Source: Rhodoligotrophos sp. CJ14
GTDB taxonomy: Bacteria; Pseudomonadota; Alphaproteobacteria; Rhizobiales; Im1
Assembly (NCBI RefSeq): GCF_038811545.1
Contig: NZ_CP133319.1
Location: 3,732,001 to 3,796,000 of the forward strand
Direction: 5' to 3'
Length of the DNA: 64,000 nt
Below the pieces are notes generated by a model, which worked only from the letters and a program-made list of their open reading frames with translations, ran no database searches and was not told where the DNA came from. This document shows positions 43,103 through 51,201 of the stretch, piece by piece. Made by a program: the position numbers and the translations under genes. The first letter of the stretch is position 1. Each line of letters opens with the position of its first letter.

Positions 43103-44074
43103 ATGCGCTTATCGAATTGGCTGGCCGCGCTTATCGTTGCGGCAGGCATTGCACCGGCCTCAGCAGAAGACTATCCGAGCGGCCCCATCACGATCGTTGT
43201 GCCATTCTCCGCAGGTGGGCCGACCGACACCGTGACCCGCCTCGTCGCCGAGCCCATGAGCAAGGAGCTCGGCGCTCAGGTGGTGGTACAGAATGTCGGC
43301 GGCGCCGGCGGCACGCTGGGTGCAGGTCAAGTTGCGAAGGCGGAACCCGACGGCCAGACTTTGCTGCTGCACCATATCGGCATGTCCACGGCCCCGACCC
43401 TCTATCGCAATCTGGCCTTTAAGCCTCTGGAGGATTTCGAGCCGATCGGCCTTGTGACCGAAGTTCCTATGGTGATCGTGGCCCGGAAGGACTTCCCGGC
43501 GAACACCCTTCAGGAGCTGATCGACTATGTGAAGGCGAACAAGGATAAGGTCACCTATGCGAATGCGGGCATTGGCGCCGCCTCTCATCTCTGTGGAATG
43601 TTGTTCATGGAGGCGATCGGCACCGAGCTCACCACCGTTCCCTACCAGGGCACTGGGCCCGCGCTCACCGATCTTGTCGGCGGTCAGGTCGATTTCATGT
43701 GTGACCAGACCACCAACACGACCGGCCAGATCAAGGGTGGCGAGATCAAGGCCTATGCCGTCACCACCCCTGAGCGATTGGACGCTTTGCCTGATCTGCC
43801 CACCGCCAATGAGGCGGGCCTGCCTGGCTTCGAGGTCGCCGTATGGCATGGACTTTACGCACCCAAGGGCACGCCAGCGCCGGTCATCGAGAAGCTGCAG
43901 AAGGCCTTGCAGGTGGCACTGAAGGACCAGACCGTTGTGAAGCGGTTTGCGGAACTCGGCACCACGCCCTCGCCCGAGCAGGATGTCACGCCAAAGGCGC
44001 TCGCTGATCATCTTGAAGCGCAGATCAATCTGTGGAAGCCGATCATCGAAAAAGCGGGCGTTTACGCTCAGTGA
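43103..44074 (+). CDS. Tripartite tricarboxylate transporter substrate-binding protein (TctC/Bug)
   Basis: A 323-residue periplasmic binding protein with a signal peptide (cleavage after APASA, near residue 22) and the Bug-family marks YPSGPITIVVPFSAGGPTDTVTRLVAEPM, NVGGAGGTLGAGQVAKAEPDGQTLL and PYQGTGPALTDLVGGQVDFM. GGGAGGA lies before the ATG. It works with TctB and TctA encoded next. The ligand is probably a carboxylate; it cannot be told from sequence. Confidence 0.92.
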   Translation: MRLSNWLAALIVAAGIAPASAEDYPSGPITIVVPFSAGGPTDTVTRLVAEPMSKELGAQVVVQNVGGAGGTLGAGQVAKAEPDGQTLLLHHIGMSTAPTLYRNLAFKPLEDFEPIGLVTEVPMVIVARKDFPANTLQELIDYVKANKDKVTYANAGIGAASHLCGMLFMEAIGTELTTVPYQGTGPALTDLVGGQVDFMCDQTTNTTGQIKGGEIKAYAVTTPERLDALPDLPTANEAGLPGFEVAVWHGLYAPKGTPAPVIEKLQKALQVALKDQTVVKRFAELGTTPSPEQDVTPKALADHLEAQINLWKPIIEKAGVYAQ

Positions 44075-44138
44075 TCCTGCCGTTGAAAGGCTGCGAGCAG
44101 AGACGGCCACGATCTCTGCTCGGCTTGGGGGCTCTGCA

Positions 44139-44594
44139 ATGCAGAAGTCGTTGCGTGACATTCTGGCCGGTGTGATCTTCGCGGGCTTCGGGCTGGCCTT
44201 CGCCATCGCCTCGCTCGGCTATGATCTGGGTACGCCATTACGCATGGGGCCCGGCTATTTCCCTCTCGTTCTGGCGGTGGTTCTGATCGCGCTTGGGCTT
44301 GCGATCGCTGGCAAGGCTTTGGTGGATGTCGGCGTGGAGCCGCTTGGTGGCATTCCCTGGCGTGGGCTCGTTCTCCTCCTTGCCGCGCCTGTGATCTTTG
44401 GTCTGACCATCAAGGGCCTGGGCCTTGCGCCTTCCCTTTTCGTGACCGCGCTGATGAGCGCCTTTGCAAGCCGTCGCACCCCGCTTTCTGTTGCTGTTCT
44501 GCTTGCGGCCCTTCTGACGCTCTTCTGTGTTCTGATTTTTGTCTACGGGCTCGGCATCACCGTCCCGGTGTTTGGTTCCTGGCTTAGTCTTTGA
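44139..44594 (+). CDS. Tripartite tricarboxylate transporter small membrane subunit (TctB)
   Basis: A 151-residue protein with four hydrophobic segments and the TctB mark LGTPLRMGPGYFPLVLAVVLIALG near residue 28. The ATG at 44139 begins directly before the first helix; the frame is open into tctC upstream, which is not used. It ends 12 bases before the TctA gene. Confidence 0.88.
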   Translation: MQKSLRDILAGVIFAGFGLAFAIASLGYDLGTPLRMGPGYFPLVLAVVLIALGLAIAGKALVDVGVEPLGGIPWRGLVLLLAAPVIFGLTIKGLGLAPSLFVTALMSAFASRRTPLSVAVLLAALLTLFCVLIFVYGLGITVPVFGSWLSL

Positions 44595-44606
44595 GCATCT
44601 CGCCCG

Positions 44607-46112
44607 ATGGATATCCTTGCCAATCTGCAATTGGGCTTTGCCACCGCATTATCGCCGGTCAATGTTCTCTATTGTTTCATCGGCGTATTGCTCGGCACTC
44701 TGGTCGGCGTGCTGCCTGGGATCGGCCCCACGGCGACTGTTGCCATGCTGTTGCCGATCACCTTCAGCTTCGAGCCGGTGACAGCCCTGATCATGCTGGC
44801 CGGCATTTACTACGGTGCGCAATATGGTGGCTCGACCACGGCCATCCTGATCAATCTGCCAGGTGAGTCCTCATCGGCGGTGACCGCCATTGACGGCTAT
44901 CAGATGGCGCGCCAGGGCAGGGCAGGCACCGCCCTCGCTGTCGCCGCGCTCGGCTCTTTCTTTGCGGGAACGGTGGCGACCCTTGTGGTGGCTCTGTTCG
45001 CTCCACCTCTGGCGAGGATCGCCTTGCAATTCGGCCCGGCCGAATATTTCTCGCTGATCGTGCTTGGTCTCGTCGCCTCGATAGCTCTTGCCCATGGCTC
45101 GATCCTCAAAGCGCTGGCCATGATCGTTCTCGGTCTGCTGCTCGGCTTGGTCGGGCAGGATATTTACACCGGAACCCCCCGATTCACCTTCGGGCTCTTC
45201 GAGCTCTATTCCGGCATCAATTTTGTGTCCGTTGCGGTCGGTGTGTTCGGTGTCGCCGAGATCCTTCGCAATCTCGAAAACGAGCAGACACGCGAGGTGC
45301 TGATCAAAAAGGTGAAGGGGCTATGGCTGACAGCGGAGGATTTTCGCCGCTCGGCAGCGCCCGTTCTGCGCGGCACCGCGCTCGGCTCCATCTTGGGGAT
45401 TTTGCCCGGCGGTGGGCATATCCTCTCATCCTTCGCCTCCTACTCCATCGAAAAGCGCATTTCCGATCAGCCTGACAGCTTCGGCAATGGAGCGATCGAA
45501 GGCGTCGCCGCACCTGAGTCCGCCAATAACGCCGCAGCCCAGACCTCTTTCATTCCACTTCTCACCCTCGGTCTGCCCGCCCATCCCGTGATGGCCTTGA
45601 TGGTGGGCGCCTTCATTGTCCAGGGCATTACGCCCGGGCCCAATGTGATCCGCGACGAGCCCGCTCTGTTCTGGGGCGTGATCGCCTCCATGTGGATCGG
45701 CAACCTGATGCTGGTCCTGCTCAACCTGCCGCTGATCGGCATTTGGGTAAGGATGCTCACGATCCCCTACAACATTCTATTCCCGGCCATCATCGCATTC
45801 GCTTGTATCGGCTGTTACTCGCTCGACCTCAACAACTACGATATCTACGCAATTTCCGTCTTCGGGATCATTGGCTATCTCCTCGTGAGGCTGGGCTGCG
45901 AGCCGGCGCCGCTTCTTCTCGGCTTTGTGCTAGGACCGCTTTTGGAGGAGCACTTGCGCCGCGCAATGATCATTTCGCGGGGCGATCCACTGGTCTTTGT
46001 CGAGCGTCCGATAAGTGCGGCCTTGCTGATTTGTGCGCTCGCCGCGCTGATCTTCACCTTCATGCCAGCAGTGCGGCGCAAGCGTGAGGAAGTCTTCGCC
46101 GAGGAAGACTGA
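44607..46112 (+). CDS. Tripartite tricarboxylate transporter large membrane subunit (TctA)
   Basis: A 501-residue permease with about 11-12 helices. Family signatures are GVLPGIGPTATVAMLLPITF near residue 38, YYGAQYGGSTTAILINLPGESSS near residue 68, and the mirrored second half with LGSILGILPGGGHILSSFASYSIEK and GVAAPESANNAAAQTSFIPLLTLGLP. It forms the transport path with TctB, using an ion gradient. Confidence 0.93.
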   Translation: MDILANLQLGFATALSPVNVLYCFIGVLLGTLVGVLPGIGPTATVAMLLPITFSFEPVTALIMLAGIYYGAQYGGSTTAILINLPGESSSAVTAIDGYQMARQGRAGTALAVAALGSFFAGTVATLVVALFAPPLARIALQFGPAEYFSLIVLGLVASIALAHGSILKALAMIVLGLLLGLVGQDIYTGTPRFTFGLFELYSGINFVSVAVGVFGVAEILRNLENEQTREVLIKKVKGLWLTAEDFRRSAAPVLRGTALGSILGILPGGGHILSSFASYSIEKRISDQPDSFGNGAIEGVAAPESANNAAAQTSFIPLLTLGLPAHPVMALMVGAFIVQGITPGPNVIRDEPALFWGVIASMWIGNLMLVLLNLPLIGIWVRMLTIPYNILFPAIIAFACIGCYSLDLNNYDIYAISVFGIIGYLLVRLGCEPAPLLLGFVLGPLLEEHLRRAMIISRGDPLVFVERPISAALLICALAALIFTFMPAVRRKREEVFAEED

Positions 46113-46246
46113 CGCGAACTATCCTCTTGAACCGGCGCGAACGATCTGCATCCGCCGGACTGGCCGGACATGTTGCCTACACCCCACACGATGAGAAACA
46201 AATCGTGCTGCGAGTCCGATAGAGCTATTTACAACTTTTGGTTGAA

Positions 46247-46259
46247 TGATAGCCTATCA
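46247..46259. promoter_or_regulatory. Short perfect palindrome before the MFS gene, possible operator
   Basis: TGATAG-C-CTATCA lies 22 bases before the MFS transporter start, within an AT-richer stretch. No adjacent regulator gene explains it. Its small size means chance cannot be excluded. Confidence 0.3.
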
Positions 46260-46281
46260 CTGGCAACTGTCATGAAGCCAA

Positions 46282-47628
46282 ATGCCACGCTCTGCACCCT
46301 TCGCTGTCCTAGGAGTGGGTTTCCGCTGGCTGATCCTCGGTCTGGTGTTCGCGCTCATCGCGATCGCGACTTTCGCGCAGACCGTCCTAATGCATACGCT
46401 CGATCCCTTCTTGATCGAGACGGGGCTGGCGGATGCACATTGGGGACTGCTGCTGACCGGCTTGGGGTTGGCCTTCATTGTTGCGTTGCTGCCGGCCGGA
46501 ATCGTTTGCGATCGATGCGGCGCGCGATCTGTCCTCACGATTGCAGCTGGATTGATCTGCGCTTCTATGGTGCTTGCTGGTTTCTCCGGCCGTTTGATCG
46601 TGCACCTGATCGCTTGTGTATTGCTCGGATTTGGCGGCGCCATGGTTTTACCGGCGCTTAACCGGGTGGTGGCCGACTGGTTTTCTCCTCATGAACGCGC
46701 CATGGCCCTCGCATGGGCTCTCCTGGCGTTTCCTTTGGCCTGGGCATTGAGCAACATATTGCTTCCGCCCATGATCGCCATTGTAAGCTGGCGCGCTTGC
46801 CTACTGGCTATTGCTGCTGCCGCACTTCTCTGGAGTCCGGCTTGGTTTCTGTTGTTCAGGGACGACCCCAGCCAGTCGAGCCATATATCGCGGGTCGAGC
46901 TTCAGCGGATCGGACGGTTGAGCACCAGGCGCCCTCGGCTGCGAGATCGACAGGACATGAATGTCTCGCAAGCAAGCCTGCCAAAGCCGATGCGGATGAC
47001 GCTCATCGCCAATCTGTGTGTCTTTGCAGTCCAAGGCTATGCCGGCTTCTTCTGTCTGTTCTGGATCTCGGACGGCCCATTGGCCTCCATCGAATTGCCG
47101 ATGGCCGCCGCGGTGCTACCCTGGCTGATCGCAGCGGCTTTGGTATGGCTCGGGGGTTTTTTGTCTGACCGTCGGCTGAGGACCACGGGCTGGTTGCGCA
47201 ATGCCCGTTCGATGATCCTCTTGCTGAATGCATCGACGGCGATTCTGGCATTCGGATTGATCGGGGTGCTTTTGATGATGGCGGAGCCGCCCGCCATGCT
47301 TTTCCTCGCTCTGGTGTCAGCCGCCTTTGGCACGAGCATGGGCGCCTTGCCCGTCCTGTCCGCAACGGTGATCGACATATGCGCCCGTTCAGCTGCGGCA
47401 CTCCTCGGGCTGTCGCTGACGGGTCTTGCCCTAGCCGCCGTGATCGCCCCCATTCTGAGCATGTGGATTGCGGCCGAGACGGACAGCATGGCAAATCCAC
47501 TCCTGCTGCTGATTGTTCTGGAGATCTCAACGATCATCATCCTCATCGCGGCACACCGCCCCGACCTGATCCGAGCGCGCAGGAGATCGGGCGCGCCGTC
47601 GGCGATATCCGGGCGCGTTACGAAGTGA
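46282..47628 (+). CDS. Major facilitator superfamily transporter
   Basis: A 448-residue protein with about 12 membrane helices in two halves separated by a hydrophilic loop (residues about 190-235, rich in Arg and Ser). The loop between helices 2 and 3 reads GIVCDRCGARSVL, a form of the MFS motif A, and the matching segment in the second half is GGFLSDRRLRTTG. The N-terminal helix begins FRWLILGLVFALIAIATFAQT. The ribosome site is poor at the ATG used. Substrate unknown; the gene stands alone between the Tct and Exb genes. Confidence 0.85.
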   Translation: MPRSAPFAVLGVGFRWLILGLVFALIAIATFAQTVLMHTLDPFLIETGLADAHWGLLLTGLGLAFIVALLPAGIVCDRCGARSVLTIAAGLICASMVLAGFSGRLIVHLIACVLLGFGGAMVLPALNRVVADWFSPHERAMALAWALLAFPLAWALSNILLPPMIAIVSWRACLLAIAAAALLWSPAWFLLFRDDPSQSSHISRVELQRIGRLSTRRPRLRDRQDMNVSQASLPKPMRMTLIANLCVFAVQGYAGFFCLFWISDGPLASIELPMAAAVLPWLIAAALVWLGGFLSDRRLRTTGWLRNARSMILLLNASTAILAFGLIGVLLMMAEPPAMLFLALVSAAFGTSMGALPVLSATVIDICARSAAALLGLSLTGLALAAVIAPILSMWIAAETDSMANPLLLLIVLEISTIIILIAAHRPDLIRARRRSGAPSAISGRVTK

Positions 47629-47643
47629 GGACCTTCATGAGCC

Positions 47644-47686
47644 CTGCACGCTGACGTTGTGCAGCTTAGGCAAGCTCCCTTGCCTA
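47644..47686. terminator. Tandem hairpins after the MFS gene
   Basis: CTGCAC/GTGCAG with a 9-base loop is followed at once by TAGGCAAG/CTTGCCTA with a 4-base loop. They begin 15 bases after the MFS stop. No U-run follows, so their action as a terminator is plausible but not certain. The remaining 155 bases to the exbB start show no further recognisable signal. Confidence 0.5.
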
Positions 47687-47841
47687 TGGAGAGCGATTTG
47701 CCACATGAGCCGTCTTGCTGTTGCTAGGGGTTTTGAGGCAGAACGGGCGCAGTTGAGCACGTGAGCTAGCCCGACCGCGGTGTCGGCCGTCGTCCAGCAA
47801 GCAGCGCTGTCTTTCCCGCAAGATCCAATAAGGCATTGCGA

Positions 47842-48879
47842 ATGATACTGAACTCCTGTCACCGGACGATCACGCGCCTCGTCCAAGTGATAGCCATGGC
47901 TGTGGTTTTCGGGATGGCCAGTCCCGCCTTCGCCCAGCAGCCAAGCGCTCCTCCTGCCTCCGATGGATCCTCGCCCGCACTGCCTGCACAGGGCTCTTCA
48001 CCGATCTTAAGCGAACCGCCGGCTCATGCTGGCCCCGCGGCCCCCGAGTCGTCATCCGCCTCGGACACTTCCGCCGTCGATGGTTCGGAGACGGCCATCG
48101 ACGCGGAAGGAGAAGATGCCTTTGTTGCGCCGGGCATTTCCCGCGCCGCTCTCCCGCACGATCTTTCGCCCTGGGGAATGTTCATGGCCGCCGATCTCGT
48201 GGTGAAGGCCGTGATGACCTCCTTGGCCTTCGCCTCTGTGCTGACCTGGACGGTATGGCTGGCGAAATCCATCGAGCTCCTCGGCGCGAAGCGTCGCCTT
48301 CGCCACGCCTTGCGCGTTCTGAATGCCGCGCACTCTCTCCACGATGCGGAAAACGCGCTGGCCCGAGTGTCTGGGCCCGCCGCGGACCTGGTTCGCGCTG
48401 CGCGTGCAGAATGGTCCGCCTCCCAGGAGCTTCCTGGATCCGGCGTCAAGGACAGAGTGTCTATGGCCCTTGCTAGGATCGAAGCGCGCGCGGGCCGCTC
48501 CATGGCGATCGGCACCGGCTTGCTCGCCACCATGGGATCAACCGCGCCCTTTGTCGGCCTGTTCGGAACGGTTTGGGGCATCATGAATAGCTTCATTGGC
48601 ATCTCGCGTGCCCAAACCACGAACCTGGCTGTCGTGGCACCTGGCATCGCCGAAGCGCTATTAGCAACCGCGATCGGGCTCGTCGTGGCGATTCCGGCAG
48701 TGGTGATCTATAACGTCTTCGCCCGCGCAATCGCCGGATATAGGGCGAATCTCGGCGACGCATCCGCGATCGTTATGCGGCTGTTGAGCCGAGATCTCGA
48801 TCGCCAGGCCGTGGCGTCAGCTCGCGAAAGCTGGCAGATGCCGCGCGCGTCCTTTGGACAATCCATTCCGGCGGAGTAG
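47842..48879 (+). CDS. exbB: ExbB (MotA/TolQ/ExbB proton channel family)
   Basis: A 345-residue ExbB-like inner-membrane protein. It has an N-terminal signal-like helix (VFGMASPAFAQQ near residue 32), a long Pro/Ser/Ala-rich periplasmic linker (residues about 33-105), and the three-helix core: helix 1 near residue 120, then MGSTAPFVGLFGTVWGIMNSF and GIAEALLATAIGLVVAIPAVVIYN. The long N-terminal extension is typical for alphaproteobacterial ExbB. AAGG lies eight bases before the ATG. With ExbD it converts the proton gradient into force for a TonB protein, but no tonB gene is present nearby. Confidence 0.88.
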   Translation: MILNSCHRTITRLVQVIAMAVVFGMASPAFAQQPSAPPASDGSSPALPAQGSSPILSEPPAHAGPAAPESSSASDTSAVDGSETAIDAEGEDAFVAPGISRAALPHDLSPWGMFMAADLVVKAVMTSLAFASVLTWTVWLAKSIELLGAKRRLRHALRVLNAAHSLHDAENALARVSGPAADLVRAARAEWSASQELPGSGVKDRVSMALARIEARAGRSMAIGTGLLATMGSTAPFVGLFGTVWGIMNSFIGISRAQTTNLAVVAPGIAEALLATAIGLVVAIPAVVIYNVFARAIAGYRANLGDASAIVMRLLSRDLDRQAVASARESWQMPRASFGQSIPAE

Positions 48880-48882
48880 AAC

Positions 48883-49323
48883 ATGGCCGCAAGGCTTGAC
48901 GAAAGCGGTGGCGACGATCTCGTGGAGACTCACGAGATAAACGTCACCCCCTTCATTGACGTTATGCTGGTGCTTCTTATCATTTTCATGGTGGCGGCGC
49001 CCCTGGCCACGGTAGATGTTCCGGTTGACCTGCCATCGTCGAATGCAGCACCAGCGGCGCGACCGGAAAAGCCGATTTTCTTGTCATTGCGACCCGACCT
49101 TTCCCTCATCCTCGGCAATGATCGGATTGATCGTGCGGAACTGGCGGCGCGTCTGGACGCCTTGACGGAAGGCGACCGTGAGCAGCGAATTTTCGTGCGC
49201 GCGGACAAGACGATACCCTACGGTGACGTTATGGCGGTCATGAACGAGGTCCGCCAAGCAGGATATGCCAAAATTGGCCTTGTGCAGCTGCAGGTTGCTG
49301 AGCCTGCCGCGAGTGCCAACTGA
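48883..49323 (+). CDS. exbD: ExbD (biopolymer transport protein)
   Basis: A 146-residue ExbD/TolR protein: short cytosolic N-terminus, one helix with the proton-path Asp in INVTPFIDVMLVLLIIFMVAAPLATV, and a periplasmic domain ending with RADKTIPYGDVMAVMNEVRQAGYAKIGLV. It starts three bases after exbB, so the two are co-transcribed. The next 177 bases have no gene and contain the ribosome site of the export lipoprotein. Confidence 0.9.
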   Translation: MAARLDESGGDDLVETHEINVTPFIDVMLVLLIIFMVAAPLATVDVPVDLPSSNAAPAARPEKPIFLSLRPDLSLILGNDRIDRAELAARLDALTEGDREQRIFVRADKTIPYGDVMAVMNEVRQAGYAKIGLVQLQVAEPAASAN

Positions 49324-49500
49324 GCGGCATTGTACCAGAGCTCCGGACGGGACAGAGTTCGGTTCGCGGCTAATTTGCGACAGGTCCTCACTAATTGCAC
49401 GCAACCTGGGAAGCACTTGTGCCATTTTGAAACCAATTCTGGCATAGTCTTCGTCATCCTATGTTGCTCTTCGGGCGCTTTCATGTTCAACTAGGAGAAT

Positions 49501-50238
49501 ATGGACAGAGAGCAGCGGGCCTTCCAGCGATGCCGCAATGATGCCGTTATGCGGGAGTGCAATCATTGTGCTGAGGGAGCATGCTGGATCGCACCGGGAT
49601 TTGCGAGGAGTTGGAGATTGGGCGGGATTATTAGGGCCATTGTCGCGCTTTCGGCATCCGCGAGCCTTGTGGCCTGCGCGACCGGCGGCAACAATCCAGT
49701 GACATATCAGACCTCGTCAACGCCACCGACCACAGCGACAGCGACCCCCGCGAGCGTAGGACCAGGCGGGGGTGCGGAGCAATCGTATCGATTGGGATCG
49801 GGCGACAAGCTGAGGGTGATTGTTTTTGGTGAGGAAGACCTCTCTGGCGAGTTCGAGCTTGATGCGAATGGTGATTTCTCGCTGCCGCTTGTCGGACAGA
49901 TCAGGGCCGGTGGCCATAGTCCGAGGGACGTTGAGAACCTGATCGCGGCCAAACTGCGCGAAGGCTATATTCGCAATCCGAGCGTGAGTGTGGAGGTTCT
50001 GAACTACCGTCCCTTCTACATCCATGGCGAGGTCAAGTCCGCTGGTGAATATCCGTACTCGAACGGGTTGACGCTTCAGTCCGCCGTTGCCAAGGCTGGC
50101 GGCTATACCTACCGGGCCAATACCAGCGTTGCCTATATAAGGCGCGCCAATGAGTCGGCTGAGCGGCCATATAATCTCGATCAGCCGCTGGAGATCCTGC
50201 CGGGCGATACGATCAGGATCGCGGAAAGGTTCTTTTAA
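49501..50238 (+). CDS. Polysaccharide export outer-membrane lipoprotein (Wza/GumB-like)
   Basis: A 245-residue OMA-family protein and the first gene of the exopolysaccharide locus. A lipobox-like SLVACATG ends a hydrophobic segment near residue 59, giving a mature lipoprotein; the export domain starts SYRLGSGDKLRVIVFGEEDLSGEFELDANGDFSLPLVGQI, and an SLBB domain (FYIHGEVKSAGEYPYSNGLTLQSAVAKAGGY) follows. AGGAG three bases before the ATG at 49501 decides this start, though it leaves a long pre-lipobox region; an internal start nearer the lipobox is possible. It should form the outer-membrane exit channel. Confidence 0.85.
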   Translation: MDREQRAFQRCRNDAVMRECNHCAEGACWIAPGFARSWRLGGIIRAIVALSASASLVACATGGNNPVTYQTSSTPPTTATATPASVGPGGGAEQSYRLGSGDKLRVIVFGEEDLSGEFELDANGDFSLPLVGQIRAGGHSPRDVENLIAAKLREGYIRNPSVSVEVLNYRPFYIHGEVKSAGEYPYSNGLTLQSAVAKAGGYTYRANTSVAYIRRANESAERPYNLDQPLEILPGDTIRIAERFF

Positions 50239-50719
50239 CCAGCACAGCATTTATTTTGCTGCGCTGCAGAAACGCGACACGCTGGTCGATTTCTGCTGCG
50301 CAAGAGTAGCGTCGGGAAATATCGCGATTTTATTCTCTTTTTCGTCTGCTCTCAAATGTCTAGCAGCAGTGCAGTCCGGAGTGTTTCTGGTTCTTGTCAC
50401 TGGAGAGCTCTTTAGGAGGGAGTATTTCCAGTTCAATTAGCAGTAGTTCTGCGCGATTCCTCTGTATACTTATCGGTACGCTTTGGTTTCTGGTTGCAAA
50501 GCACTTCGGGGCTGTGGACAATCACTGCCGGCTCCGTGGGGAACTGAAGCGGCCACGCTGTGCATGCCGGTCTAAATGCCTAACAGAGGACTATTTCCTC
50601 TTGACGGAGGCCGGTAGATGCGTAACGTCTTTACCATGTGGAGAATGGCGGGTCGGCGTTCTCTTCAGTTCAAGCCGGGGCGTTCAAGAACGCTTCATCC
50701 AAGAGCGGGAGTGTGCGGG
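50239..50719 (+). other. AT-richer gap without recognised gene
   Basis: This 481-base stretch is visibly less GC-rich than its surroundings. Open frames here are short and their start codons lack good ribosome sites, so none is called. A TATACT box occurs at 50465-50470 without a clear -35. The region could carry the promoter of the secreted-protein gene that follows, or a small RNA; nothing in it is recognisable. Confidence 0.4.
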
Positions 50720-51148
50720 ATGCTAAATGAAATTCGGTTGTCCAAGGTAGTGACCGGCGCCGTGCTGACAGGGGCGCTGATGCTCTCCCTGGCTGCGCCA
50801 GCCTCTGCGGCGACCGCTGATATCTTCTCGCGTAGCAGCTTCGCGAAGTTTGGGATCGAGCCGTCAAATTCGGTTTCGAATTCGACCTTCTCAAGCCGGG
50901 CGACGACAGCCCCTGGCGCCAGCACGCGCGCTGCGCCGGCTACGGGTTCAGTGCAGAGTGCGGCCTTGTCGAGCCCGACTTCCCGGTCGGCTTCGGTTGG
51001 CACCATGGCTTCGCGGGTGAGCCCTTCGGGGATTCGTTCGATCATCACGGATCTGCGTGAGGCTGTGCGCGAGCGGGATCGGACGGCGGTTCGTGAGTCC
51101 GTTCGGAACCTCGTCGAATTCGTTCGTCGGGCTGTCAGCCCGAACTAA
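50720..51148 (+). CDS. Small secreted protein in the exopolysaccharide locus, unknown function
   Basis: A 142-residue protein with a clear signal peptide (KVVTGAVLTGALMLSLAAPASAATA, residues about 8-32). The mature part is a Ser/Thr/Ala-rich, low-complexity stretch (residues about 40-95) followed by a charged amphipathic helix, SIITDLREAVRERDRTAVRE onwards, near the C-terminus. The frame is open from 50618, but the start at 50720 puts the signal peptide at the N-terminus. I recognise no family. Its place between the export lipoprotein and the outer-membrane barrel suggests a periplasmic or surface role in export. Confidence 0.65.
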   Translation: MLNEIRLSKVVTGAVLTGALMLSLAAPASAATADIFSRSSFAKFGIEPSNSVSNSTFSSRATTAPGASTRAAPATGSVQSAALSSPTSRSASVGTMASRVSPSGIRSIITDLREAVRERDRTAVRESVRNLVEFVRRAVSPN

Positions 51149-51201
51149 GACCCGAAGTTGCTTGGCGCGCATAGCGGTTAAACAGTAATTCCGGACGAGA
51201 G

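Noticed and set aside
50394-50726. 110-codon frame in the gap before the small secreted protein
   Set aside because: It overlaps the signal-peptide gene in another frame and has no recognisable motif, although GGAGGG lies within its first codons; support is insufficient.
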